This document shows, piece after piece, positions 55,601 through 63,570 of a DNA stretch of 64,000 nt. The DNA is from Ketobacter alkanivorans (GTDB lineage: Bacteria; Pseudomonadota; Gammaproteobacteria; Pseudomonadales; Ketobacteraceae): the NCBI RefSeq assembly GCF_002863865.1, contig NZ_CP022684.1, forward strand, positions 2,385,501 to 2,449,500, in the 5' to 3' direction. The position numbers and the translations under genes are program-made. Within the stretch, counting starts at the first letter, position 1. Every line of letters starts with the position of its first letter. The notes beneath the pieces were generated by a model. That model made no database searches. It was not told where the DNA came from and worked only from the letters and a program-made list of their open reading frames with translations.

Positions 55601-56287
55601 GCCGGACTGACTTCAAGTTCGGTGGTGAAAGGTGACAGGCTAAAATGTGCATTGTTTCAAGATCAATCTGTTTCCTGTTGGTCGGAATTCACCAATAACG
55701 CAGGTATAAACCGTCAACTTACACCAATCTTAGGATTGGAGCCGATCATTGATTTGGATGTACATTATAATCATGCCTGCATGCTGGATATATATGGCGA
55801 CGTGTTCTGCATCAGCCTGAATAGCTCGATTGTGCCGGAGCAGGTAATCGGCCTACCCAAGTCCAGCAAAATTGTAATCACTGGATCACACAGTTGCGCC
55901 ATCACCAACAACGGCGATGTGTACTGCTGGGGTGGAAATCACGCTGGACAGCTTGGCACCACCGGCATCGCCTCATCCACTATCCCGTTGAAAATTGAGG
56001 GCGTCTCCGCTGCAGCCCAACTTTTCACCCATGGATCTGGAGCCTGTGCCAAAACTGCACATTCAGATGTCATTTGTTGGGGTAACCGTAACCTAGATGT
56101 TGATACAGCAGAACCCCGGCTGGATACGGATTTCAAAGATGTAGACACGATCGTTAGTCCAAGTACAGACCTAGTCTGCAGCCTGCTAAACAATGATCGA
56201 GTTCAATGTCGGGGGCAACACCGGGTTGGGGTCTTGGGGCTTGATGGTGGCTATCTGGAGCCCAACTATCCGATCTTGCATCAATAA
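52697..56287 (+). CDS. Large lipoprotein with 83-residue tandem repeats and RCC1 propeller
   Basis: A 1196-residue envelope protein with a lipobox ('GVIGCGG', Cys24). Three near-identical 83-residue repeats (about 30-278) are followed by two divergent copies, then an IPT/TIG-like domain (about 440-530, 'SSIWPTVLWPSAEAKLSGVH') and RCC1-type blades from about 535 to the end, each with 'C(A/G)...G.V.CWG.N..GQLG'. Many cysteine pairs fit a secreted protein with disulfides. Probably a surface protein; no enzyme motif seen. Its stop codon lies inside a palindromic TetR site. Confidence 0.85.
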   Translation: MYQFNSAFRAATLNLVVMLGVIGCGGEIEGDYTISGNVFNLQGTIQLSNGDDVVTVTGEGDTPFRFPKKMFSGDSYDVLVSAHPDSQRCTSAQNTGQVLDEDISDVIISCSGGDYAINGYLVNLQGTIQLSNGDDVVTVTGEGDTPFSFPKKMFSGDNYDVLVSAHPDSQRCTSAQNTGQVLDEDISDVIISCSGGDYAISGYLVNLQGTIQLSNGDDVVTVTGEGDTPFSFPKKMFSGDNYDVLVSAHPDTQLCDPVNNTGLVVDIDISYVIISCTAAYKIGGTINDLQEPISLALNDHIELLPLANGDTQFQFKTKLLPTELYKVDFGTKPQSQICRLEDRKGVIEALDIVSINLHCEAGRKLGGYIDGLSGVIQLSNNGNTLTADTNGEFSFSGSYFEGEGYNVFISEQPTEDFCSVTQGSGFFAGEDVNSPRINCIPRTSLPPSISSIWPTVLWPSAEAKLSGVHLGNSTLTINGAVIDPSYVDDNEIRFNTPDLAAGDYVIEVNSQNGGDQSNVVVKAPIKAKSLSAGVGITCAIDPEDDVYCWPISAPEGLFQLVSNPEDGRLRKLNIGKVKKISFLNPFHACALKMDGKVLCWGNNANGQLGVNTNDYGYIPMEVSGLNDVVDVSAGNFHTCAVTSNGSAYCWGYLEGMGSQTLPLKVPGVENAVQVVSGGYHACFRTDQHQVYCWGDNFSGQLGVGSDIDNTATPIAINFPFELIDIDSTHFSTCALDVLGYVRCWGDNSNYIIGAQYSSGRFYYTPTTATYLSKAGINGISLGGDHGCANHEDGTVSCWGSNREGQFGIGVTSPSESSLSYQVLNLNGVTSIAASSRYTCALLSNQTVKCWAKLSDSDNDSRSPTRDSFTPTGLVTVSGIDNVRSIKANQNSIFVVDRDDDLSFWGLGRWSIASSSAFTHTPVTPFELTDVASIDLAEGACIHQLDGEVRCWGGYYNGRNYSEASPEVVAGLTSSSVVKGDRLKCALFQDQSVSCWSEFTNNAGINRQLTPILGLEPIIDLDVHYNHACMLDIYGDVFCISLNSSIVPEQVIGLPKSSKIVITGSHSCAITNNGDVYCWGGNHAGQLGTTGIASSTIPLKIEGVSAAAQLFTHGSGACAKTAHSDVICWGNRNLDVDTAEPRLDTDFKDVDTIVSPSTDLVCSLLNNDRVQCRGQHRVGVLGLDGGYLEPNYPILHQ
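52784..53530 (+). repeat. Three tandem copies of a 249-bp coding repeat
   Basis: Copies start at 52784, 53033 and 53282 with a period of exactly 249 bases. Copies 1 and 2 are almost identical at DNA level; copy 3 stays near-identical until about two thirds, then diverges. Synonymous sites are hardly changed, pointing to recent duplication or gene conversion. Confidence 0.92.
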
Positions 56288-56300
56288 ACCAATCGGTCTA
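56285..56300. promoter_or_regulatory. TetR operator upstream of the TetR gene
   Basis: TAAACCAATCGGTCTA is an imperfect 16-base palindrome (half-sites TARACC / GGTYTA), 12 bases ahead of the tetR ATG. It resembles the TAGACC/GGTCTA half-sites described for NemR-type repressors, consistent with autorepression. Confidence 0.55.
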
Positions 56301-56312
56301 TTATCTGGTCCC

Positions 56313-56891
56313 ATGACAAGCAAAGGCCAACAGACACAGGAAAAGATCCTCAGCGCCACACTGGAACTGATCGAACGGCAGGGTTTCCACAACACCGGGC
56401 TGCAACAGATCATCAAAGCCAGTGGTGCGCCGAAGGGGTCACTCTATTTTCATTTCCCCGAGGGCAAAGACCAGATCGTCGCTCTGGCGTTGGCCCAGGG
56501 TGCCGAGCTGATTCGGTTCACCATTGAGCAGGCCTTTAGCCAAGCCAGTGATACGCAGCAGGCCATCTGCTGGCTGTTCGATGGCTTGGCGGTTCGATTG
56601 CAGAACTCCGAGTTTGAAAAAGGTTGCCCAGTGGCTACCACTGCGCTGGAAGCAGGCGATGAGCACCCGGTTGTGCAGGCTGCCTGCGCCACCGCCTACG
56701 ATGGCTGGAGTCATGCCCTGGCCGGTGGCTTGAAAAAGCTGAACCCCGGTGTGGAGCAGTCGGGGCAGGAGGCCACGTTGATACTGTCCATACTGGAAGG
56801 GGCACTGCTGTTGTCTAAAGTGCGCCGTTCCACCGAGCCCCTGGCCCAGGCTCGAGATGCCGTCTTGCAACGTCTCACATCGCAGACATAG
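56313..56891 (+). CDS. TetR family repressor
   Basis: A 192-residue regulator. The helix-turn-helix is at about 25-50 ('FHNTGLQQIIKASGAPKGSL', then 'YFHFPEGKDQ'). The C-terminal ligand domain has 'FEKGCPVATTALEAGDEHP', typical of the LmrA/YxaF-like branch, with a Cys in the 'GCP' motif that could sense electrophiles (inference). The frame is open upstream to 56193, but the HTH start and the operator position favour ATG 56313. It probably controls itself and the downstream SDR through the palindromes at 56285 and 56920. Confidence 0.88.
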   Translation: MTSKGQQTQEKILSATLELIERQGFHNTGLQQIIKASGAPKGSLYFHFPEGKDQIVALALAQGAELIRFTIEQAFSQASDTQQAICWLFDGLAVRLQNSEFEKGCPVATTALEAGDEHPVVQAACATAYDGWSHALAGGLKKLNPGVEQSGQEATLILSILEGALLLSKVRRSTEPLAQARDAVLQRLTSQT

Positions 56892-56919
56892 ACTGCTTAT
56901 TTTTTACCCCAATAATATA

Positions 56920-56931
56920 TAGACCAGTCTA
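56920..56931. promoter_or_regulatory. TetR operator upstream of the SDR gene
   Basis: TAGACCAGTCTA, a perfect 12-base palindrome, 20 bases ahead of the SDR start and preceded by AATAATATATAG, which could be a -10 region. It shares the TAGAC half-site with the site at 56285. Confidence 0.6.
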
Positions 56932-56951
56932 TTAATAAAGAGGAAACAAAT

Positions 56952-58049
56952 ATGACAAGCCCAACACACATTCACAAACCCACCATTCTCGTCACCGGTG
57001 CCAACGGCTTGATTGGACGCTGGCTGGTACCTGCGCTGCTGAATCAGGGTTACCGGGTACTGGCAGCCATGCGGCAGCCAGAGCAGCGAGAACAGGCATA
57101 TCGCGCCTTTGTAGAACGCCGCTTGGAGCACCCGAACCAAACCCGACAGCAACTGCAACTGGTGGCGTTTTCGCTGCAGGAACCTGAGCGCCTATTCAAG
57201 GATCAGCCCGAGTTATGCCTGCCAATCCAAGCCGTTTTCCACCTGGCCGCCGCTTTCGCTTGGGATCTGAAGCAAGCAGACACCCACCAGGTTAATGTGG
57301 ACGCCAGCCTGCAACTGTTGGAGCAGATTGCTCATTTACCGCAGCTTAAGCGCTTTATCTGGATTGGAGGTTATCGCGTTGCTGGCAAGCCGGATCTGGA
57401 TGACGCGGCTCTGTACAAAAAACTCGGGGCATACGAAGCCTCCAAGCTCATTGCCTATGAGCGCATGAAGGAGCAAGCCAGTGAGTTGGGCATTCCCTGG
57501 ACGGCACTGAATCCTTCCAGCGTAATCGGTGACAGCATCAGCGGCGACACCACCCAATTCATCGGCATCGCCGAAATAGTGCAGCAATTACAGCACAAAA
57601 AGCTCGCCATGATCCCCGGCAACCGCGACACCTTTGTGCCCCTGGTGCACGTGGATTTTGTGGCGGAGTTCTGTGCTCGATTGCTGGAATACGACGAATC
57701 CATCAATCAGGAATACTGGCTACTGGACGACACCACCCCCAACCTGGATGCACTACTGCAGCGATTTGCCCAACAGCTTGGTGTAAAAGCACCCCGCTCG
57801 CACATACCTGTATGGATACTGGAACGGCTGCCGTCTTTCTTACTACCAGGCTCCCGGGAAACCTTGTCGTTTCTGTCCACCGATCGTTATGACATTAGCA
57901 ACACCAAAGCACTGGCACAACGCATGGGCATCGCTCATTTGTTACCACTGAATAACGTGGAAGGCTGGGTGGATAGCCTGGTAAGCCAGGGCTTTGGGGC
58001 CGCTGGCATAGCCGGAGTTCATCTAGGCAGCCAATTATCTGTGAAATGA
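56952..58049 (+). CDS. NAD-dependent epimerase/dehydratase (extended SDR)
   Basis: A 365-residue extended SDR. Rossmann motif 'ILVTGANGLIGRWLV' (about 13-27), 'VFHLAAAFAWDLKQAD', active-site strand 'FIWIGGYRVAG' and catalytic 'YEASK' (Tyr near 158, Lys near 162), and 'NPSSVIGDS'. The substrate is unknown. It lies 60 bases after a TetR gene with an operator in between, so it is probably induced by the TetR ligand, perhaps a reactive carbonyl compound. RBS AAAGAGGAAAC. Confidence 0.85.
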   Translation: MTSPTHIHKPTILVTGANGLIGRWLVPALLNQGYRVLAAMRQPEQREQAYRAFVERRLEHPNQTRQQLQLVAFSLQEPERLFKDQPELCLPIQAVFHLAAAFAWDLKQADTHQVNVDASLQLLEQIAHLPQLKRFIWIGGYRVAGKPDLDDAALYKKLGAYEASKLIAYERMKEQASELGIPWTALNPSSVIGDSISGDTTQFIGIAEIVQQLQHKKLAMIPGNRDTFVPLVHVDFVAEFCARLLEYDESINQEYWLLDDTTPNLDALLQRFAQQLGVKAPRSHIPVWILERLPSFLLPGSRETLSFLSTDRYDISNTKALAQRMGIAHLLPLNNVEGWVDSLVSQGFGAAGIAGVHLGSQLSVK

Positions 58050-58151
58050 ACCGTTGATAACTAGTACCGATTTGACGAGAGCACCCCATTCAAACGGTAC
58101 TTTCAGTCTAAGCGAGATGCCACAATCTGCGAGGCAGCATCACTTGCGGCT

Positions 58152-59309
58152 TTAAAGCTCCAAACGGAACCCCGAAGACAAACTCCATGTATTCAGAAAA
58201 TCATGCGCAACCAGGCTCTCTGCATCGATGTACAGCATCAGGCCGCCGGGGGCGACAAACTGAACGCCCATGCCCACTGTTCCATATAGATCATCCGGCG
58301 TATCGGTCCTCACCACGAACGCCTCGGCATCCGGCGCGACCACCAAGTGGCTGCTGATCTCTCGGGCTTCATCCTCATGCTCAGATACCGCCTCTGCACG
58401 AACATAGGGGGCCATAACCCCCGACTGCAGGCTGACATTAAACACCGAATACAGCGCTAACGTTACTGTTCTGGAATCAATGGTTTGGGCCTCATAGCGC
58501 AGGTTGAGGTTCTCTATCACATCGCCCCCTGTCTCCTCATAAGCCTCAACGTCAACGCTGCCGGAGTCATATCTCAATGCAACGTCCAGCGCTATTGGCC
58601 CCGCGCTGAATTGATAGCCTGCCCCCAAACCCCATTGATCCGCATCGGAATCAAAATCGCCTTGGGCATCGTATTGAATCTGACCAAAACGCACAGAGCG
58701 AGTCATATCGTTACTCCGTTGCGTCAACCCCGCATACCCATCCACGTAGAGGGCATCATTCAGCTGATAATTAGCAAAGGCAATCCACTCATAACGCTCA
58801 CTGTCCACACCCCCGGAATCACCATTGAACTCAATATCGGTATCGCCATATGAGCCGGCAAACCCCACCAACATGGCGCTGTTGACCCGATAATCCGCGC
58901 CGACTGTGACCACGACACTGCTGCCATCGAATCCGTTTTCTATCGCCGTCAGATCACGATCCAGATTACGGTACTCAATGTTACTGAATACCCCCCAGCG
59001 CTGCTGCTGGATGCGGATGGCCTCGGCATCACCGGATACCGCCTGATCCACCTGATTCCGAGCAGACAAATCATTGCTACCCTGGGTGCCGGTATTGCCA
59101 GTTTGGGACAAAGTGCTGCCGCTCCCTCCAATAGTGATCGTGGCTGCATTACAGGTAACCACCAAATCACCTTGAGGATTCAGGCAGATGACATTATTGA
59201 TGTAATCTCTGAAGGCATCATCATTCTCAGTGGCCAGCAGCGCTGCCGGTAACATCAGGCACAAAAGAGTCGCGCTGACACGCATAGTCATAGTGTTATC
59301 CAACCGCAT
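58152..59309 (-). CDS. Autotransporter-type outer-membrane beta-barrel
   Basis: A 385-residue outer-membrane protein: signal peptide (about 1-26), a short Ser/Gly/Thr-rich linker ('GGSGSTLSQTGNTGTQGSN'), and from about 115 a barrel of alternating strands ('VVVTVGADYRVNSAMLVGFA', 'WGLGAGYQFSAGPIALDVA') ending 'SSGFRLEL'. This matches an autotransporter beta-domain with almost no passenger. It starts 15 bases after a subtilase gene, with AAGGAA ahead of its ATG. The pair may be a split autotransporter in which protease and translocator are separate proteins. Confidence 0.8.
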   Translation of the reverse strand: MRLDNTMTMRVSATLLCLMLPAALLATENDDAFRDYINNVICLNPQGDLVVTCNAATITIGGSGSTLSQTGNTGTQGSNDLSARNQVDQAVSGDAEAIRIQQQRWGVFSNIEYRNLDRDLTAIENGFDGSSVVVTVGADYRVNSAMLVGFAGSYGDTDIEFNGDSGGVDSERYEWIAFANYQLNDALYVDGYAGLTQRSNDMTRSVRFGQIQYDAQGDFDSDADQWGLGAGYQFSAGPIALDVALRYDSGSVDVEAYEETGGDVIENLNLRYEAQTIDSRTVTLALYSVFNVSLQSGVMAPYVRAEAVSEHEDEAREISSHLVVAPDAEAFVVRTDTPDDLYGTVGMGVQFVAPGGLMLYIDAESLVAHDFLNTWSLSSGFRLEL

Positions 59310-59324
59310 AGTGTTGTTCCTTGT

Positions 59325-60413
59325 TTACTGAATGCTGAAATTACTGGGGGCAACCGGGGCCGTTGGTGCTACCGGCGGTGCGGGGATCGCGCTCATTGCT
59401 TTGGACAGGTTCAACCTGCCCGCCCCCAGCCCGCTGTCGCTCAACGGGTCGGTGTTATCCAGCAAATACTGCATGGCCTGCTTGGGGCTGAGTGACGGAT
59501 CAGCTGAAAGCAAAACCGCCACCGCGCCGGCAACAAACGGCGTTGCCATGGAGGTACCTGACTGTGACCTATAGGCACCCTCTAACCAGGTTGAATACAC
59601 CTGCTTGCCCGGAGCTGCGATGGAAACCCAGCTGCCAAAATTTGACGCCCGAGGCCCTTCAGTCCAGCGTGCATCGTTCTCATCCACAGCGGCCACGGCA
59701 AACACTCGTGAACAGGCAGCGGGGTAACGCTCTGCTGACGTGTTCTCGTTCATGGCTGCCGCAACGATAATGACTGAGTTTTCCAGTTCCGGGTGATCGC
59801 TAAACAGCTTATCTATGGCTGCACAATAGCCATTTTCAGCAGGCGACCCAAAACTGGCGTTGATCACCATCCGCTTATTCTTGGTTAACGCATACAGCGC
59901 CGCCGACTGAATGCCTTTGATGGTGGACAACATGGTGCGCTTGCTGCAATTCGGGTTTGGGGCTGTCTCTGGATCGTTATAATCCTCACAATATGCCATT
60001 GCCTCCGAACCCTTGACGTCATTCAATACACGCACTGGCAGGATCTCTGCCTGCGGTGCAATGCCGGTTATTCCGACACCATTGACTAAAGCGGCGATAA
60101 TGCCCGCTATGTGGGTGCCGTGACCGTTGGGATCAACAGAACCATCAGACTGGTTATCAACATAATCGTAACCAAGCAGCAGATTACCGTTCAGATCAGG
60201 ATGAGAAGATTGAACACCGGTATCCAGCACTGCCACCACCACATCTTTGCCTTGGCCCCGCTGCCAGGCTGCAACAGGATTGGTTTGCTGCAAGCCCTGC
60301 TGACGCGTCGCATAGTCAGGCTCCGTTGTTGGCTCTGCTGCATAAACTTCATTCGATAACAGCAAGCCCAACACAATCAGCCCACTGCATAATGTGCTTC
60401 CCTTCATAAACAT
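59325..60413 (-). CDS. Secreted S8 subtilisin-like protease
   Basis: A 362-residue serine protease. Signal peptide about 1-26 ('SNEVYAAEP'). Catalytic triad: Asp64 ('AVLDTGVQ'), His98 ('NGHGTHIAG'), Ser288 ('SGTSMATPF'). Cysteines at 142, 156, 197 and 234 could form two disulfides. There is no clear I9 propeptide; only about 30 residues separate the signal from the catalytic domain. The C-terminus is a Pro/Ala-rich tail ('PAPPVAPTAPVAPSN'), like a linker that would lead into a barrel. Its partner barrel is the next gene. Confidence 0.92.
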   Translation of the reverse strand: MFMKGSTLCSGLIVLGLLLSNEVYAAEPTTEPDYATRQQGLQQTNPVAAWQRGQGKDVVVAVLDTGVQSSHPDLNGNLLLGYDYVDNQSDGSVDPNGHGTHIAGIIAALVNGVGITGIAPQAEILPVRVLNDVKGSEAMAYCEDYNDPETAPNPNCSKRTMLSTIKGIQSAALYALTKNKRMVINASFGSPAENGYCAAIDKLFSDHPELENSVIIVAAAMNENTSAERYPAACSRVFAVAAVDENDARWTEGPRASNFGSWVSIAAPGKQVYSTWLEGAYRSQSGTSMATPFVAGAVAVLLSADPSLSPKQAMQYLLDNTDPLSDSGLGAGRLNLSKAMSAIPAPPVAPTAPVAPSNFSIQ

Positions 60414-60614
60414 TCCCCAATGTGATTCAGTGCCAAAACAAAAATTAACCAGTTTAGGAAGTTGAACATATTACCACCTGTATCGTCCAGAACATTCCCG
60501 ACCTAACCCGGCACAGCCCAGCTGTCTCGACCAACGTCTAATACCCAAGCACCTGATGGTGGTTTAAAACGATAGGGTACAACGATAATAAACAGGTTCT
60601 CGGAGGGATCGTGT

Positions 60615-60881
60615 ATGGCGTTTAAAAACAAAGAAGACGCAGCCGCATATTGGTCTGCCAATGTCAGGCTGATGCTGACGCTACTGGTGGTGTGGTTTGT
60701 GGTGTCATTTGGTTGTGGTGTGATTCTGGTGGATGTATTGAATCAAATCCAAATCGGTGGTTACAAACTAGGGTTCTGGTTTGCACAGCAGGGTTCCATC
60801 TACACCTTCGTGGTGTTGATTTTCGTGTATGCGAAAAAAATGGGACAACTTGATCGCAAATTCGGCGTAGAAGAGAAGTGA
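60615..60881 (+). CDS. DUF4212 symporter small subunit
   Basis: An 88-residue membrane protein with two helices (about 18-40 and 55-75) and the family pattern 'YWSANVRLMLTLLVVWFVVS' followed by 'GFWFAQQGSIYTFVVLIFVY'. DUF4212 proteins are the small subunit of a sodium/solute symporter whose large subunit follows 12 bases later. RBS CGGAGGGA. Confidence 0.93.
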   Translation: MAFKNKEDAAAYWSANVRLMLTLLVVWFVVSFGCGVILVDVLNQIQIGGYKLGFWFAQQGSIYTFVVLIFVYAKKMGQLDRKFGVEEK

Positions 60882-60892
60882 GGTAACGCACC

Positions 60893-62623
60893 ATGGATCT
60901 GCAGACTTTAACGTACATCGTAGTGGGCATGACCTTCGCGCTCTATATCGGCATCGCCATCTGGGCGCGGGCCGGATCCACCAAGGATTTCTACATTGCC
61001 GGTGGTGGCGTACACCCGGTTGCCAATGGGATGGCCACCGCCGCAGACTGGATGTCGGCGGCCTCGTTTATCTCCATGGCGGGCATGATTGCCTTCATGG
61101 GCTACGGCGGCTCCGTCTTTCTGATGGGCTGGACCGGTGGCTTTGTGCTGCTGGCCATGCTGCTGGCACCCTACCTGCGCAAGTTCGGCAAGTTCACCGT
61201 GCCGGAATTTATTGGTGATCGCTATTATTCCAAAGCCGCACGCATTGTCGCCGTGGTGTGTTTGATTATCGCCTCCGTCACCTACGTAATCGGTCAAATG
61301 AAAGGGATCGGCGTGGCGTTCTCCCGCTTTCTGGAAGTGGATTATGGCAGCGGTTTATTGGTAGGCATGGGCATTGTATTCGTCTATGCCGTGTTAGGGG
61401 GCATGAAAGGCATTACCTATACTCAAATCGCCCAGTATTGCGTATTGATCTTCGCCTACACCATTCCCGCCATCTTCATTTCGCTGAACCTGACTGGCAA
61501 CCCGATTCCACAATTAGGGCTGGGGTCCACCATGGTGGGCAGCGATACCTTCTTGCTGGATCGGCTTGATCAAGTGGTGACCGAACTCGGATTTCACGAG
61601 TACACGACACAATCGCGGCTAAGCCAGCTCAACATGTTCGTTTATACCATGTCGCTGATGATCGGCACCGCCGGTTTACCACACGTCATCATCCGCTTTT
61701 TTACCGTACCCAAAGTAGCCGATGCACGCAGCTCTGCCGGTTGGGCGCTGGTATTCATCGCCATTCTATACACCACGGCCCCTGCGGTAGCGGCCATGGC
61801 GCGCATGAACTTCATGAACACCATTGAGCCCAACAAAGGTGAATACATGGTTTACGACGAACGCCCACAATGGTTCAAAAACTGGGAGAAAACCGGGCTA
61901 CTGGCCTTTGAAGATAAAAATGGCGACGGCAAAGTTCAATACAGCGCAGACAAAACCGTGAACGAAATGGTGACCGTGGATAACGACATCATGGTGCTGG
62001 CCAACCCTGAAATCGCCCGCCTGCCCAACTGGGTGATCGCCCTGGTGGCGGCAGGTGGCCTGGCGGCAGCCTTGTCCACTGCGGCGGGCCTGTTGTTGGC
62101 CATTGCCTCGGCCATCTCTCACGATTTGTGCAAAGGGGTATTCATGCCCGACATCTCAGAGAAAAACGAGCTGCTGGCCAGTCGTATCGCCATGGCAGGT
62201 GCCATCGGTGTGGCGGGTTACCTTGGCTTCAATCCGCCGGACTTCGCCGCCGGGACAGTGGCGCTGGCCTTCGGCTTGGCCGCATCGTCAATCTTCCCGG
62301 TATTGATGATGGGCATCTTCAGCAAACGGATGAATAAGGAAGGCGCCATTGCCGGGATGATCGCGGGTATCACCGTCACCTTGCTCTACGTGTTTCAGCA
62401 TAAAGGCATCATGTTTGTGGCCAGCACCGCATTCCTGGGTGATTTGCCACAAAACTGGTTCCTGGGTATCGAGCCCAACGCCTTCGGTGCCGTAGGTGCA
62501 GTGGTGAACTTCGTGGTTGCTTTTGCAGTATCCCGAGTGACCCAGGCTCCGCCAGAGCATGTACAAGAGATGGTGGAAAGCATCCGCATGCCAGCTGGAG
62601 CCGGTGAAGCCCAGGCCCACTGA
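60893..62623 (+). CDS. VC_2705 family sodium/solute symporter
   Basis: A 576-residue SSS-family transporter with about 13-14 membrane helices. Markers: 'DFYIAGGGVHPVANGMATAA' and 'DWMSAASFISMAG' (substrate/Na site), 'LYTTAPAVAAMARMNFMNT', 'LAAALSTAAGLLLAIASAIS'. It is related to ActP (acetate permease), and its two-subunit form with DUF4212 defines the VC_2705 group. A short-chain carboxylate such as acetate is the likely cargo; the exact one is unknown. An intrinsic terminator follows. Confidence 0.93.
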   Translation: MDLQTLTYIVVGMTFALYIGIAIWARAGSTKDFYIAGGGVHPVANGMATAADWMSAASFISMAGMIAFMGYGGSVFLMGWTGGFVLLAMLLAPYLRKFGKFTVPEFIGDRYYSKAARIVAVVCLIIASVTYVIGQMKGIGVAFSRFLEVDYGSGLLVGMGIVFVYAVLGGMKGITYTQIAQYCVLIFAYTIPAIFISLNLTGNPIPQLGLGSTMVGSDTFLLDRLDQVVTELGFHEYTTQSRLSQLNMFVYTMSLMIGTAGLPHVIIRFFTVPKVADARSSAGWALVFIAILYTTAPAVAAMARMNFMNTIEPNKGEYMVYDERPQWFKNWEKTGLLAFEDKNGDGKVQYSADKTVNEMVTVDNDIMVLANPEIARLPNWVIALVAAGGLAAALSTAAGLLLAIASAISHDLCKGVFMPDISEKNELLASRIAMAGAIGVAGYLGFNPPDFAAGTVALAFGLAASSIFPVLMMGIFSKRMNKEGAIAGMIAGITVTLLYVFQHKGIMFVASTAFLGDLPQNWFLGIEPNAFGAVGAVVNFVVAFAVSRVTQAPPEHVQEMVESIRMPAGAGEAQAH

Positions 62624-62640
62624 TCAACCTGCATAAGAAC

Positions 62641-62669
62641 AAAGCCCGGATTCATCCGGGCTTTTTTTT
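62641..62669 (+). terminator. Intrinsic terminator after the symporter
   Basis: AAAGCCCGGA, a 4-base loop and TCCGGGCTTTTTTTT form a 7-bp GC core stem with A/T flanks and a long T-run. Confidence 0.93.
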
Positions 62670-62723
62670 CGGGCTGATGTACCATTGGCCCTGAAGCACG
62701 ATAACCCCAAACAAGAGATCCCC

Positions 62724-63215
62724 ATGCTCGCAAACAAACACATTATTATCGCCATGATTGTGGCCCCTATTCTGGCCATCATCGCGTATTTTGCCACCGA
62801 CGCATTCGTGGGCGAAAAAGCTCAAAAAGCGCAAGCAGGTAAATCCTACTCCCTGGTAGCCCTGCCCAACTGTCGCTACCCCAGCGGGCTCTGCACGCTT
62901 AAAAATGCAGGCTTTAGCATCGAGCTGAGCGTTGCGCAGGTTGGCGTCAATGTGATGACTCTGAGCCTTAGCTCTAAACATCCGTTGCAAGGGGCCAAAG
63001 CCGCGCTGGTGACCAACAGCGATGAACTGGGCGCACCCACAAGCCTTGCCGCTACCGACAACACCAACACCCGCTGGACAATCGATTTAACCGGTGAGCA
63101 AACCGCCCAAAGCCAATTACGGGTAGTGGTCGCAGCCGCTGATGCCTTCTATTTTGGTGAGACCGGGCTTGCGTTTATCGACTACAAAACCAGCTTTGGT
63201 GAGGATTTTCGTTAA
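62724..63215 (+). CDS. Membrane-anchored protein of unknown function
   Basis: A 163-residue protein with one N-terminal membrane helix (about 5-27, 'IIIAMIVAPILAIIAYFATD') and a beta-rich periplasmic part ('YSLVALPNCRYPSGLCTLKN', with a Cys pair, and 'TRWTIDLTGEQTAQSQLRVV'). I do not recognise a named domain. The frame is open to 62685; ATG 62724 has AAGAGA upstream and fits the helix. It lies just after the symporter terminator on the same strand. Confidence 0.75.
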   Translation: MLANKHIIIAMIVAPILAIIAYFATDAFVGEKAQKAQAGKSYSLVALPNCRYPSGLCTLKNAGFSIELSVAQVGVNVMTLSLSSKHPLQGAKAALVTNSDELGAPTSLAATDNTNTRWTIDLTGEQTAQSQLRVVVAAADAFYFGETGLAFIDYKTSFGEDFR

Positions 63216-63570
63216 CACTGCAAATTGTCGAAGTAGATAGATCTGTACTTGGCAAAGACGCTTTCGCAGCGATCAGCGCTCATTGTTTCAATTGCCAAAT
63301 GTTAACGCCCCTATCAGGGAAGTATGACTGCTGAATTGATACATGGGGCCCACCGACAACCAAAAAGCGTCGAAAAACTTTACACACCCATGCAAAAACC
63401 CACCCGAAATACTTATAACCGACTGTAAACCAAGGGTTTTATATCATGGCATGTGACGTGCTTCACATTTTCGGTTGTAGCTGCCCGGTTTCTGATCTTT
63501 CCTTCGGGCCGCACGCAGCACTTCATTCGTTTCAATTTGCGACCAATTTAAATCATTTGGGGTATTAACC
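63216..63570. other. Intergenic region with a long leader
   Basis: About 355 bases without a convincing gene. It contains a sigma-54 promoter at 63447-63462 and, downstream of it, a leader of roughly 97 bases with a possible GCCCG/CGGGC hairpin (63483-63509). The minus-strand frame at 63444-63680 has no coding character. Confidence 0.5.
63447..63462 (+). promoter_or_regulatory. Sigma-54 (-24/-12) promoter
   Basis: TGGCATGTGACGTGCT matches TGGCACG-N4-TTGCW at the key GG and GC with the exact 10-base gap and most other positions. It lies 109 bases ahead of a secreted choice-of-anchor-type protein. PEP-CTERM genes are known to be activated by PrsR with sigma-54 in other Proteobacteria. Confidence 0.65.
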
